Below the pieces are notes generated by a model. It was not told the origin of the DNA, searched no databases, and saw only the letters and a list, made by a program, of their open reading frames with translations. A stretch of 64,000 nt of DNA from Cacajao melanocephalus (Eukaryota; Chordata; Mammalia; Primates; Pitheciidae): the NCBI GenBank assembly GCA_963573385.1, contig CAUYLG010052203.1, positions 1-64,000 of the forward strand, given 5' to 3'. Positions 13,337 through 25,166 of the stretch are shown piece after piece. The number at the start of each line of letters is the position of its first letter. Position 1 is the first letter of the stretch. The position numbers were made by a program, and so were the translations under genes.

Positions 13337-13489
13337 TATGGCATCAGGGTGTATTCTGCAAAACTGAAATGCTGTATTTTTTTCAAGAGTTAAAAACAAA
13401 GCATATTTAGTTGGTAGTTTTTTAAAAGAGACTTTTAGTTTCATGTTTAACATGCAGATTCTTGACCCCATAGAACTCATCTGAATATA

Positions 13490-13680
13490 GGCTTCGGGCT
13501 TTGTCACATAATAAGTATGACATTGAACTAGTTCTGTAATTACTACATAAAACAGTTTCCTCATCTGTAATACGGGATTGTTTTAAGGGTTACATGAAAA
13601 AAGAATATAAAACTTTTAGTGCTGCATTTGGCACATGGGTAACAATATATAAATCTGAGTTCATGCTATTATTTTTTATT
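13490..13680 (-). mobile_element. MIR SINE, antisense
   Basis: acagtttcctcatctgtaat followed by a ggcacatgggtaac-type end matches the antisense MIR core and 3' part (consensus gtttcctcatctgtaaaatg and cacatagtaagcgctcaat). Confidence 0.72.
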
Positions 13681-13879
13681 ATTATATCAGAAGAAAACAT
13701 CTTTCTATGTTTTCCAATCCATGTTTGTAATGTTTCCTTAATGTTTGGAATTTTATTTGTTTAGTAATATTCCATGCTAAAAGTATAATGCAAGCATTGT
13801 AAAATGGAAGCAGACATCTAGAAGAAGATAATTCTATATCCTCTGTGAAATAGCTGATTAAAATTAGGATTGAAAGACG

Positions 13880-13972
13880 TGTGCGCACCCGCGTGTGTGT
13901 AAGAGTGTGTGTGTATGTATGTGTTTGTGTGTGTGTGTGTGTGTAGAAAGAGGGAGGGAGAGAGAGAGAGAC
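13880..13972. repeat. Compound (TG)n then (GA)n microsatellite
   Basis: TG-rich repeats with cgcaccc and tgta interruptions run to 13944, followed by a GGGA/GA purine run to 13972. This is an alternating purine-pyrimidine tract adjoining a homopurine tract. Confidence 0.9.
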
Positions 13973-15228
13973 ATATACAATGATAACCAAATTTTATGTT
14001 ATTAAAATCGGAACATACTGAATATTAGTTTCTTTATTCCTTCCTTCAAAAAATAATCATAGGTCCTATTATTATGCAAATTAGGACCTTAATCTAAACA
14101 ACATCTCTTAGTTATTTTATTCAGTTATAAAGTATAAAAATACCCAAAGAATATAATGAAATACAGGTAGTACTTTTAAAACCTAGTTTTTTAAAAAAAA
14201 TAGAATTGTTTCTATTTTAGTAGAAACATTGAGGCAACTGCATTTGATCTACTGAAATAAGTCAAAGTCTCATGATAAGTGAATTATTTTTTAGGCCTTA
14301 GAATGGGTTTATGACTATTTTCTTGGGACCTAAATTTTTAAGGCAAGATCTATTTGCCCTCATTGTATCTAGAATTAAGCACAGAACTTAGTAGGGTTTC
14401 AATAAATATAGGAACAAAATTAAGGTGTGAATAAAATAATACTTCAAAACATGAATCTTACAGATTTTCATTTCTGTAGTGCAAGTCACATTTCTAGCAA
14501 CCATTTTTATGTTATGACTCTATAAAGAGACAGGAGGGCTAACACTATCACACAAAAAATAGAGATAATATAGGCAGTATTTTCCAGACAGTTAAAGAAA
14601 GACTTTCTGATTGATGAAGAGTTGTAGGAAGAAGAGCTGGTTTTAAAAGTGAAAATGATCCAACCCTCATTTGACTTGCTTCTGCATCTAACCTTCAAAT
14701 CCTTTAGGGTGATGGAAGAGAAGGGATGGAAGTAAATAGCAGAACATCTTTTGTCTGGCTTTCTACTTGATAATATTTGACAAAGAATTTTTTTTAATTT
14801 AAAATTTAGCGTTTTCTACATTCAATAGAATTACTTGGGCATTTGTTTTTTTAAAAAAGAAATCTCTAGGTTCTATTCTTACCATACTAGATCAGAAGAT
14901 ACCACCTTTACTAGATCTGTAGATGATTCTGATGCACTGTCTGTGTTTGGGAGCAAACAGTCAAATAAGATAGTAAATGATGTGTAAGAGGATTGCTCTC
15001 TTTGAATCTTTGCTGATCACTGTCAGTTAAATGGATTATGGTGTGGATATCAGAAACCATCATATTTCTAAACATGTTTACTTTGTTTTTTCTAAAAAAA
15101 TAAGAGAACTTGAATATTTAATTTTTAAAATAACAAATGCAACAATTGACAAATGCAACTTTAGTTATTATAACTTTATGTTAGAACCTACTCTAAATGA
15201 AATATATATTTGACACCTTACAAATATA
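13973..15228. other. Mostly unassigned; weak L2 3' end at 14335-14412
   Basis: At 14335-14412 the order gatctatttgccctcattgt, agcacagaacttagtagg, ttcaataaata resembles a sense L2 3' end. Otherwise nothing is assigned. Confidence 0.4.
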
Positions 15229-15232
15229 TTAC

Positions 15233-15255
15233 TATATATATATATATATATATAT
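15233..15255. repeat. (TA)n microsatellite
   Basis: A run of TA dinucleotides about 23 bases long. Confidence 0.9.
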
Positions 15256-15555
15256 TTATATCAGTCTTTAGTGTAAGCTGTGTTCTGAAAGCCATTTGTG
15301 TAAAATAGATGTACTTTTGATGAAATAATTCTATGGCAAAAGATTTTGGGGAAATACCACAGACCCAATCCACCTCTGCATAGTCCTATTGCAAATGAGC
15401 ATAGCACAGTCTCTGTGATTTCCTCCACTTAACAAAACAAACAGAAACTTTAAAAATATGTGTGACTTTCTTTTTTATCTTCATGCCAATAAAATTTTAT
15501 TTTAAGTAGTCTCAATTTTGCCCACAACACGCTTTCAGATATATTGGCTTAGAAC

Positions 15556-15775
15556 AATCATTTTCAAACCATGTTCGAAAGATCATTAGGACTCTCTGAG
15601 GCACTTCTTTGGTTTTCAGGGAAGAAAATATGATCACTACCTTCATATTTAATTTATATCTGATCTGTCACCTTAGACTATGTCTCAATACCACCACAAA
15701 AGTTGAAGTTCTAAGGCATAAAAAAATTTCCCGGCAGGGTTTCCAAATTCCAAGTTTAAAAATCACTGGTGCAGA
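15556..15775. mobile_element. Probable hAT-type MITE
   Basis: The left end aatcattttcaaaccatg and right end aagtttaaaaatcactggtg are imperfect inverted repeats of the ttctcaaac...gtttgagaac type common to mammalian hAT (Charlie/MER) elements. The interior is not assigned. Confidence 0.45.
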
Positions 15776-15789
15776 AGATGAAAGCTAGA

Positions 15790-15900
15790 AATCTGAGTGC
15801 TAATTTCAGCTCTGCCACCGACTGTGCAATCTGCAATAACTAACTTATTTTCCTTGTGATTTTGTATATTTATAAGCAAGCTAAGAAAAGGACTGTTATT
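15790..15900 (-). mobile_element. MIR SINE fragment, antisense
   Basis: gctctgccaccgactgtgca and the following ttattttccttgtgattttg align with the antisense MIR body (consensus tggctctgccacttactagc and cctcagtttcctcatctg). Confidence 0.55.
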
Positions 15901-17050
15901 CCACTATCTTACAAATAAAACTTATTGACATGTACTGAGTGAATGATTGTGTATGTTAGAGAAATATTACATTTAAAATAAATGATTGCAAAACACTTGA
16001 TAAAGGAAAACCATTATAGATACACATATTAGGTAATTATATACAAGGAGATAAATGAGCATGGAAGCATTTTATGATAAGAAAAAACAAGTAAAAATCT
16101 GAGATAGTCACATATTTCATAGTTAAAGAAAAAATATGTATGGGCAACTTTATTTAATGCCTGCCTAAGTAAAACATTAAACGACTTTTTAAAGAGTCAT
16201 TCATTTACCTAGCTTTTAGATAAAGTACATTTGGCCTTCTAATGGAAAATAATAAAGCTAAAGGTAATCATATGCTACATTTACATAATACATTTATTCA
16301 GCTGTGCTGGAAGTGTTTTTACAACGCTGATAGTATTCATCTTTTGATGACATTCTTGTGTGTTATACAAGTACCTGTAACAGTAATAGATGTAAAATAC
16401 AGACAAGGGAGCAGGGCAGATAATCAAAAGAGAAGAATGGTGTTTATCAGTACAAAAAAGGACTAACTTATGGTTATCTTACTTTAGAAATACAGTAAAA
16501 AATTATTTTACAAATTTAATATGGCAGATTTTTTTCCAGCACTTATTTGAACTGTGTGTTTATTTTTTATTTATGTACCTCTTGCTCTATTATATAAATA
16601 TATGTTTTCCATAATACATTGCTTTTGTAGTCAGCATTTTATGTGTTTATAATTATGTATAAATTTCATACTATAATTACTATTATTTGGGCTTCTCAAG
16701 TCTTTATACATTAATCATATTCATTATTTCTGATAGATATCCTAAGTTTATACTGTGAATATCCCTCTGATCCATAAACACACAGCACAAATAAAAAAAA
16801 ACATGAGATGTTCACATTCAAAAACCAGGCAAAGGTTTTTATGGACCATTGCAGAATAGAAAAATATGATAGTAGCAGGTGATGGTGCTTCCAACTTTTG
16901 AGACTCCAGGTGTGTCTAGTATACAGTCACATATCCTTTGAGAAGCAAAGTACCAGAGCCACATTTATTGACTGACATCAGAAAATTTTGTGAGGTTCTA
17001 CCGCCATAAAAATAATTTGATTAAAACTGGTGAAACACTCTCAGAAGGAT
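15901..17050. other. Unassigned AT-rich DNA
   Basis: A 74-codon frame at 16242-16466 has no recognisable similarity, and its composition follows the background. I do not call it a gene. Confidence 0.55.
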
Positions 17051-17057
17051 GTAAGGT

Positions 17058-17363
17058 TTTTTTTTGTTGTTGTTTTCTGTTTTTTTTGAGACAGAGTTTC
17101 ACCCTGTTGCCGAGGCTGGACAGCAATGGCATGATCGTAGCTCACTGCAACCTCCACCTCCTAGGTTCAAATGATTCTCCTGCCTCAGCCTCCTGAATAG
17201 ATGGGATTACAGGCAACTGTCACCACGCCCAGCAGTTTTTGTATTTTTAGTGGAGACAGGTTTTACCATGTTGTCCAGTGGTCTTGAACTGCTGACCTTG
17301 TGATCCATCCACCTCAGCCTCCCAAAGTGCTGAGATTACAGGCTTGAGCCACTGTGCCTGACC
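17058..17363 (-). mobile_element. Alu SINE, antisense
   Basis: T tract with TTG interruptions, then gagacagagtttcaccctgt through gagccactgtgcctgacc. Several deletions mark it as an older S/J-type copy. No clear TSD was found. Confidence 0.9.
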
Positions 17364-17409
17364 TTAAGAGCTAAGTTTTAATAAAGCTTTATACTTGGAG
17401 AAGGTGGAT

Positions 17410-17600
17410 CAGTGTTTTTCAAACTGCAAGTTGCAACCATTATTGGATTTGAAATCAATCTAGACTGACATAACAAGTATTTTTTATAAAAATAAATTAG
17501 AACGTAGTAAAGAATATTACAGTGCATCACAAGTAAACCTGCACCTTTTGTTCGTAAAGGTTTCTTTTCCTAAGATGCACATATGAACATTAGGAAATGA
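17410..17600. mobile_element. hAT-type DNA transposon fragment
   Basis: cagtgtttttcaaactgcaa near 17410, then gaaatcaatctagactg and ttacagtgcatcacaagtaa near 17518, resembles an abundant hAT-like fossil with ttctcaaactgc termini. The right terminus was not found. Confidence 0.45.
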
Positions 17601-18780
17601 AAAATTTTTTTTTCCGTTGGTATACATCAAATTATTTGAAAGGAAGTAAACAACAGTAAGTAGAAAACATTTGAAAGAAATCCAGAAAATACAACTTCTT
17701 CTTAGTAGAGATATCTATGAGATCAACAGTATCACTGTAGGATAAGAATTCTAGTTGCTGTCATATATTTGGTTCTGGACTGGGAGCCTGGGGCGCCTCA
17801 AGGACAGAACATTCACCTTGAAAGTAGCATGGGGGAGTATAGAGAATGTGAACAAGAAGAAACAAACAAAAATAACAAAAATAACACAAATTCCCACTGA
17901 ACATTACACTATTAATGAATTAAAATTCAAATTGCAAGAGAAAAGCCAAAACTAAGAGAGATAACAACAAAAAACAGTTAACTAAGATGTAATCTGATTT
18001 CAATCTAATCAAAACAATAGAAGAAGATAAGAATGGTCTTAAAATAAAGATATTGTAGAAGAATGGTGTGCGCTAGAACTGTGGCAATCCAAACACAGCT
18101 CCCAGTTCTTATCTCAACTCCAAGCCACAGTCTTTATGAGCCAAGTAGAATATGAGACAATAGGCAGGTAAGTTCAAGAGAGGTGCTAACCTCTAATGGG
18201 TTTCCAATGGAAAAATATAATGAAGGTTTTCATCTCCAGATTTTCCCGTTTGACACTCCTACCCTCTTATTCACTACTTAACTCTACCACCTCCAACCAC
18301 TCTGAGGGAGACTACAATCCAGCTTAGTTAGTTATGAGCCTTGGAGAAGATCAGAAAGTATCAAGTCTTCGAGGACTTGGTACTCAGAGGTGTTTGGGGC
18401 TCTGGAATAATATGTGAATGAACTTTACATCTCCCTAGCCTTCTAGAGTCTAAGAAAGAGCTAGAAAGATACATTGAGTCTTCCATGCCACTGAAGCTTG
18501 AAAAATATAAAACAGTTTTAGAGCTGAGTTGCTTAAGGACCAGGCACTATATCCCAGGCTGTGGTAGCTGATATTGTTTTGCTTTTCATCATTTACTATA
18601 CTTTAATAACCAACCTTGATCCAAAAAAGCATAAAGCCCTGCAATCACAGAAAAGAGCAAAGATGAAAGAGAGAGATAAAGAGAGAAATTGGAAATTGTG
18701 AAATAAAGCTGTAGAGGAATAGAAATAACATTATGAACAAACAATAATAATATGTGTATTTTCTGAAATTCAGGAGAAAA
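17601..18780. other. Unassigned DNA, possibly old L1
   Basis: No gene. A-rich parts near 17840-18070 may belong to the old sense L1 recognised just downstream, but no diagnostic block was found. Confidence 0.4.
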
Positions 18781-18784
18781 GTTC

Positions 18785-19380
18785 ACAAAAATAATTATAG
18801 AGGAATTAAAGGAAGAGACCAGTTGCTATTGAGACTCAGGTTTGTAACCTATAAAATCTCTGGTGAATGAGAATCACTTTGAAATACAGGATAACATAAA
18901 TATAGGAGAATCAAAGGCAAAAGATAATAGATTTTGAAGAGTGATCAAGAGACCAATTATATAAACAACAGCTATTCCAGGGAGAAATGAAATAGAAGGA
19001 AAAGAGGTAATATTTTAATCATGATAGAACATACCTTCTTGATTTGGAGACAAAGTATGCAGAGGGAAAAATAACTAATTTATCATGTGTCATTCGAGAT
19101 AAAACTAATGCCTACCTTTGTGTGCTCACACACTGGTGAATTATTGAACTCTTCTGACAAACAAAAAATTCTTATATGTTTCCAGCCAAAAGGAACACGT
19201 TATCTCTCAGATTATAATCAAATTGATATTGGACTTTTCATCTGTGCCACTGGAAGCTAGAAGATGTTGGAATACCTTCAGCAGAACACTAAACAGCAAT
19301 ACAAGAACCACACTCAGTCAAGAATTCATTCCTTGCTAAGAACAAGGAAAAATATTTCAGATTATGTAAGAGTTTAGAGA
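18785..19380 (+). mobile_element. Ancient L1M fragment, sense
   Basis: A block near 19230 (attggacttttcatctgtgc then cactggaagctagaagatg) matches the conserved segment after ORF2 or in the 5' 3'-UTR of L1MD/L1ME elements. Upstream, ggaattaaaggaagagacca also fits. Highly diverged. Confidence 0.55.
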
Positions 19381-19559
19381 ATAGATTATTAGTTATTTAT
19401 TACTATGGAAATCACTTGAGTTCTTACATAAAAGTCATTCACACCCCATTCTTATTTTTCTGCCTGAAACATAGAGACTATAAGAGCTAAGAACTCAATT
19501 CATCAGTTTCTCTAGTAGGTAATGATGTTTGTATTACGTGGTTCTAACTAATAAGATTT
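19381..19559. other. Unassigned
   Basis: Nothing recognised. Confidence 0.5.
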
Positions 19560-19850
19560 AGCAGAAATATGCTGGTGCTGTGTATTAAAAACTATTTTTT
19601 CTCTTGTTTCAGGCTTAGAATATAAACTGAAACCTTGAGGAAGTGACCATCTTGGCATCAACACTTTATTCTAAGGATAACAGAGAAAAATGATATAAGG
19701 ATCTTTGTTTCTTAATGGCATTTTTGAGCCCTAAACTATCTACTAGTAGATATTTTATTGCATGAAATAAATAACCTTTAGTTGTTTAAAATATTTTTCA
19801 GGGTTTCTATTTTGGTAGGCAAGTATATTGTTAACTTATATAATGCACAC
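19560..19850 (+). mobile_element. Ancient LTR fragment (MLT1-like), sense
   Basis: The order gaggaagtgaccatcttgg, ggataacagagaaaaatgat, ataaataacctttagttgtt resembles the 3' half of old MLT1-type LTRs (consensus aataaatgtccttattgttt). The family label is tentative. Confidence 0.45.
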
Positions 19851-20386
19851 TTTTATAAGTTATGTGGACCTGGAATTGTGCACAAAACAGAACCTAAAAG
19901 GTAGAATTGGAAATGTAAGAGGTAGGGTATACTAGGAAATGAGAGTACTGCCACCATAGGCTAGAAAGTCGATGAGTCTTGTTTTACAGTAGTGGGGCAT
20001 GTATTCCATTTGACATATGCTATATCTTGGGATGCAAATCACCTACCTTGTGCAGTAAGTAGTGGGATGACTTCAGAATGTTGGAATGTTCTGTTTACTC
20101 AAAGGGATGATCATCTGATGTAGTAGTGCCTTTGGATTGTGGAAAGCCAAGGCATACAATAGTAGAGGGTCAGGCCACAAAAGTAAGTTTTTCTTAAAAA
20201 TCTAGTTTCCATGTAAGTGGTTGTTTCATTGGAAGTTAATACATCATTAAATTACAAACAACTACAGTTAGATAACAGAAAATATTTTATTATTATACCA
20301 GACTCATAAGAATGGGATATTTTACTCAGTATCAAACATTATTAAATTTTTAATAATTTAATTTTTTATCACAAAACACCTTTAAA
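19851..20386. other. Unassigned DNA
   Basis: No supported feature. Confidence 0.55.
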
Positions 20387-20690
20387 AGAAATCCAAATAC
20401 CTTTCAACTGCTTATTGAATAAATGAACTGTTTTATCTATTCAATACTATTCAATGATAAAAAGGAAAAAAATACAGATGCATGAAACAAAATGGGTGAA
20501 TGTCCATAGCACTATGATAGATGAAAGGAGCCAAACTCAAAAGATCACATACTTTATGATTCTCATAAATGACATCCTGAAAAAGACAAAACCTTAGGGA
20601 AAGGAAAGAAATCAATAGTTAGAAAGGGCTGGAGGTTGTAAAGGGTATTGGTTACACAGCAGCAGTACAAGGAAATTTTTTAATTTAACA
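20387..20690 (+). mobile_element. L1M ORF2 end/3' UTR fragment, sense
   Basis: Contains the old-L1 3' terminal order: caatgataaaaaggaaa, gatgaaaggagccaaactca, tttatgattctcataaatga, gggctggaggttgtaa. No frame is retained. Confidence 0.7.
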
Positions 20691-20848
20691 GACATTATAG
20701 ATTTAATTGTGCCCCTCTTACCAAAAAAAATCATATGTCAAGTCTTAATCCTCAGTACTTATATTGTGACCTTATTTGGAGATAGGGTCTTTTGATTATA
20801 GAAATAATCAAGTTAAAATATGGTCATTAAGTTGGGCTCTAATACAAT

Positions 20849-21212
20849 TGTATTAGTCTGTTCTCACATTGCTAATAAAGACATACCCAAGACTGGGTAA
20901 TTTATAAATGAAAGAGGTTTAATTGACTCACAGTTCCACATGGCTGGGGAGGCCTCACACTCATGGCAGAAAGTGAATGAGGAGCACAGTCATGTCCTAC
21001 AGGGCAGCAGACGAGAGAGCGTGTATAGGAGAACTTTCCTTTATAAAACCATCAGATCTCATGAGACTTAATCACTATCACAGGAACAGCATTGGAAAGA
21101 CCCACTCCCATGATTCAATTGCCCTCCATCAGGTCTCTCCCATGACATGTGGGAATTGTGGGAGCTACAATTCAAGATGAGATCTGGGTGGAGATACAGC
21201 CAAACCATATTA
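20849..21212 (-). mobile_element. THE1 solo LTR, antisense
   Basis: 364 bp, from tgtattagtctgttctcaca to ccaaaccatatta. The gggagctacaattcaagatg block distinguishes THE1 from MST. The TSD is acaat (20844-20848) and acaac (21213-21217), 4/5. The length equals that of a typical complete THE1B LTR, and there is no internal sequence. Confidence 0.93.
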
Positions 21213-21439
21213 ACAACATAACTGCAGATCTAATCTGATAAAATGGGAAATTTGGTCAGTGGGCTATGCAGAGAGGGAAGACAAGATACAGAGATACAAG
21301 GAGAAGATGGCCAGATACAAGCCAGCGAGAGAGGCCTGGAACAGATTATTCCTCAGGCCTCAGAAAGAATCAATCCTGCTGTCACTTTGATTTTGAACTT
21401 CTATTTTCAGAAGCCATGAGATAATACATATTTGTTGTA

Positions 21440-21461
21440 TTAGGGTTAGGATTAGGGTTAA
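21440..21461. repeat. Short interstitial telomere-like repeat
   Basis: Reads ttaggg-ttagga-ttaggg-ttaa. It lies inside MLT1A exactly where the consensus reads tgttgtttaagccac, so it looks like an added block and not ancestral LTR sequence. Confidence 0.7.
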
Positions 21462-21510
21462 CTACCTAGTATGTGGTTCTTGATGAGGGTAGTCCTAGCA
21501 AATTAATACA

Positions 21511-21689
21511 ATGAGACTTTTCCATACGTTGATTGTCATAATTATTTGAGTGCATGCATTTGACAAAATTTAAACAACTGTACACAAAAGTGTACATTTA
21601 CTGTGTGTTTGGTTAAACATGAATGAAAAACACAGTTTACAAAAAATATTTTTTGTTATCTCAAAAACATGACATTATGATATTAAAAA
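21511..21689. other. Unassigned
   Basis: Nothing recognised. Confidence 0.5.
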
Positions 21690-22028
21690 GATGGGAGATT
21701 TAAAACAATGCTTCACAAAGAGGATATACAGATGGTCAGCAAGCGCATGAAAAGACAGTCAACATTGTTAGTCATCAACGAGATTCTAAGTAAAACCACA
21801 AGAAGATATCATTGCATATTCATTATAATGGCTAAAATTTAAAAGTTTCACCATACTGAAGTGTTGATGAGAATGTGGAGTAACTGAACTCTCTTTCAGC
21901 TGTGTGGCTCTTGGGAATGTAAATTGGTACAACCAATTTGAAAAGTTTGACAATTTCTTAAAGTGCTTAACATTTGATTACTATAAAATATGAGAAATAT
22001 GCTTTTATTTACAAAAGAGAATTGTCTA

Positions 22029-22367
22029 AGTTAGCTTAGTTTGCTATAACAAAATACCGTATGCTAGGTGACTTATCAACAATAGAAACTAACTTCTCAC
22101 AGTTTTGGAGGCTGGAAGTCCAAGCTGAGGGTATCAGCAGTTAGAATTCTAATGAGGTTCCTCTTCCAGGTTGCAAACTGCTGATTTCTTATTGTATCCC
22201 CATATAGCAGAATGGGTGAAGGCGTTATCTGGGGTCCCTTTTATAAGAGTACTAATGCCATCAGGATTTGTCACCTCTCAAAGGCCTCACCTCTAAATAC
22301 TTGTCACAATTGGGATTAGGTTTCAACATATGAATTTTGAAGGGACATGAACATTTAGTCTACAAGA
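22029..22367 (-). mobile_element. MLT1A-group LTR, antisense, inside L1M
   Basis: tagtttgctataacaaaata, then ttctcacagttttggaggct, through ttcaacatatgaattttga and acatttagtctac. This is the antisense form of an MLT1A-group LTR. Confidence 0.75.
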
Positions 22368-22488
22368 AGCATGAAAACATCACACCACATAAAACCAACA
22401 TAGAATTTTTATCATGGCTTTATTTATAATAGCCCCAAACTAGAAATAATATACAAACATCCATTAAAAGGAGAATGGATAGATTGTG

Positions 22489-23792
22489 AAATTTTTCCCA
22501 TTAGGTTGGTTGCTGGTACACTCTAATGGTTGTTTCTTTTGCTGTGCAGAAGCTCTTAAGTTTGATTAGATTCCATTTGTATATCTTGGATTTTGTTGCC
22601 ATTGCTTTTGGTGTTTTAGTCATGAATTCCTTGTCTATGCCTATGTCCTGAATGGTATTGCCTAGGTTTTTTTCTAGGGTTTTTATGGTGTTAGGTCTTA
22701 TGTTAAAGTCTTTAACCAATCTGGAGTTAATTTTTGTATAAGGTGTAAAGAAGGGTCCAGTTTCAGCTTTCTGCACATGGCTAACCCAGTTTTCCCAACA
22801 CTATTTATTAAACAGGGAATCCTTTCCCCATTGCTTGTTTTTGTGAGGTTTGTCAAAGGTCAGATTGTTGTAGATGTGTGACATTACTTCAGAGGCCTCT
22901 GTTCTGTTCCATTGGTCTATATCTCTGTTTTGGTACCAGTACCATGCTGATTTGATTACTGTAGCCTAGTTTGAAGTCAGGTAGCATGATGCCTCCAGCT
23001 TTGTGCTTTTTGCTCAGGATTATCTTGGCTATGTGGGCTCTTTTTTGGTTCCAAATGAGGTTTAAGGTGTTTTTTTTTCCAGTTCTGTGAAGAAGGTCAA
23101 TGGTAGCTTGATGAGAATAGCATTGAATCTATAAATTACTTTGGGCAGTATGGCCATTTTCAAGATATTGGTTCTTCCTAACCATGAGCATGAAATGTTT
23201 TTCCATCTATTTGTGTCCTCTCTTATGTCCTTGAGCGGTGGTTTGTAGTTTTCCTTGCTGAGGTCCTTCACGTCCCTTGCTTGTTGTATTCCTAGGTATT
23301 TTATTCACTTTGTAGTAATTGTGAATGGGAGTTCGATCTTGATTTGGCTCTCTTTTAGTCTGTTATTGTTGTATAGGAATGCTTGTGATTCTCGCACATT
23401 GATTTTGTATCCTGAGACTGCTGAAGTTGCTTATCGTCTTAAGGAGATTTTGGGCTGACAATAAGGTCTTCTAAATATACAATCATGTCATCTGCAAATA
23501 GAGATAATATGACTTCCTCCTTTCCTAATTGAATATCCTTTATTTCTTTTCTTGCCTGATTTCGCTGTCCAGAAACTCCAATACTATGTTGAATATGAGT
23601 GGTGAGAGAGGGCACCCTTGTCTAGTGCCAGTTATCAAAGGGAATGCTTCCAGTTTTGGCCCATTCAGTATGATATTGGCTGTGGGTTTCTCATAAATGG
23701 CTTTTATTATTTTGAGATACGTTCCATCGATATCTAGTTTATTGAGTTTTTAGCATATAGGGCTGTTGAATTTTGTTGAAGGCAATCTACCC
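22489..23792 (-). pseudogene. Inverted L1 ORF2 segment (RT C-terminal part), broken
   Basis: The minus frame at 23062-23271 reads [19 protein letters not shown] and [14 protein letters not shown]. At 22501-22776 it reads [15 protein letters not shown] and [13 protein letters not shown]. These blocks lie between the reverse transcriptase core and the C-terminal domain of ORF2p. Frameshifts and stops separate them. Upstream ORF2 and ORF1 are absent, so the copy is 5'-truncated as well as inverted. Confidence 0.82.
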
Positions 23793-24722
23793 ATCTGACA
23801 AAGGGCTAATATCCAGAACCTACAAAGAACTTAGACAAATTTACAAGAAAAAAAAAACCATCAAAAAGTGAGCAAAGGATATGAGCAGACACTTTTCAAA
23901 AGAAGACATTTATGCAGCCAATAAACATGCAAAAAAACCTCATCATCACTGGTCATCAGAGAAATGCAAATCAAAACCACATTGACATACCATCTCATGC
24001 CAGTCAGAATGGCAATCATTAAAAAATCTGGAGACAATAGATGCTGGAGAGGATGTGAAGATATTGAAATGCTTTTACACTGTTGGTGGGAGTGAAATTA
24101 GTTCAACCATTGTAGAAGACAGTGTGGCGATTCCTCAAGGATCTAGAAATAGAAATACCATTTGACTCAGCAATCCCATTACTGGGTATATATCCAAAGG
24201 ATTATAAATCATTCTACTCTAAAGACAAATGAACATGTATGTTCATTGCAGCACTGTTTACAATAGCAAAGACCTGGAACCAACCGACATGCCCATCAAT
24301 GATAGACTGGATAAGGAAAATGTGGCACATATACACCATAGAATACTATGCAACCATAAAAAAGGATGAGTTCATGTCCTTGTAGCAACATGGATGAAAC
24401 TGGAAACCATCATTCTCAGCTAACTGAACACAGGAACAGAAAACCAAACACCGCATGTTTTCACTCATAAGTGGGTGTTGAACAATGAGAACACATGGAC
24501 ACAGGGAGGGGATCATCACACACTGGAGCCTGTTGTGGGGTGAGGGGAGCTAGGGGAGGGATAGTAGGGGGTGGGGTTATTGAGACATGATAACATTAAG
24601 ATAAATACATAATGTAGGTGACGGGGGGGATGGATGCAGCAAACCACCATGGCATGTGTATACCTACATAACAATCCTGCACAATCTGCACATTTACCCC
24701 AGAACTTAAAGTATAATTTAAA
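22489..24722 (+). mobile_element. 5'-inverted (twin-primed) L1 insertion
   Basis: Bases 22489-23792 are antisense ORF2 and 23793-24722 are sense ORF2 end, 3' UTR and A-rich tail. The two segments meet without visible loss in L1 coordinates. The antisense part ends at the WEKIF codons and the sense part starts at the next L1 codons, ctacccatctgacaaaggg. An imperfect TSD is at 22466-22488 (aaaaggagaatggata...) and 24723-24748 (aaaaggaaagtggata...). It interrupts the older L1M. Confidence 0.88.
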
Positions 24723-25166
24723 AAAAGGAAAGTGGATACACAAATGTGATATATCCATACAACAAAGTACTATTTCACAATAAAAAGTGAGGAATTATAG
24801 ACACATGTGATAACATGGATGCATCTCAAACCGTTATGCTAAGTGAAAGAATCTAAACAAAAGAGAGAATATGTGATATGATTTCAGATGTATATGTAAT
24901 CCAATATGATATATATGTAATCTAATAACAGACCATAAGGACAACATATAGCAAATATATATTGACATAAAGCAAAGCAATGATTGTCTGGTTCTGGGTG
25001 TTATGGTTATTGAGAAGGAAACCTTTTGGAGTGGTGGAAATATTCTGTACCTCCTTTGTAGTGTTAGATTTACAGGTGTATATATGTATAATTGTTAAAT
25101 TCACATATAATGAGAATGTGTTTTATAGCATATAAATTATACCTTACTGAATTTTATAAAACATTT

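Larger units (their letters stand above)
20691..21510 (+). mobile_element. MLT1A-type LTR, sense, split by a THE1 LTR
   Basis: The left part (20691-20848) reads atttaattgtgcccctc and tgaccttatttggagatagg. The right part (21213-21510) reads gagaagatggccagatacaa, gagaggcctggaacagatta and ends cctagcaaattaataca. Joined, they cover an MLT1A-type LTR from end to end. A short telomere-like repeat sits at 21440-21461. Confidence 0.75.
21690..25166 (+). mobile_element. L1M, sense, in three pieces
   Basis: The pieces are 21690-22028 (ORF2 C-terminal region), 22368-22488 (ggctttatttataatagccc then ggagaatggatagattg) and 24749-25166 (atatccatacaacaaagtac, the 3' UTR, and the end at gcatataaattatacctta). 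Joining them across the two inserts gives one consecutive old L1 3' portion. Inserts are an MLT1A LTR (22029-22367) and a twin-primed L1 (22489-24722). Confidence 0.8.

Noticed and set aside
13880..13972. TG/GA tract as a regulatory element
   Set aside because: It can be described only as a compound microsatellite; nothing in the sequence shows regulation.
16242..16466. Possible small gene (74 codons)
   Set aside because: AT-rich, no recognisable domain, no supporting splice or promoter context; expected by chance at this length.
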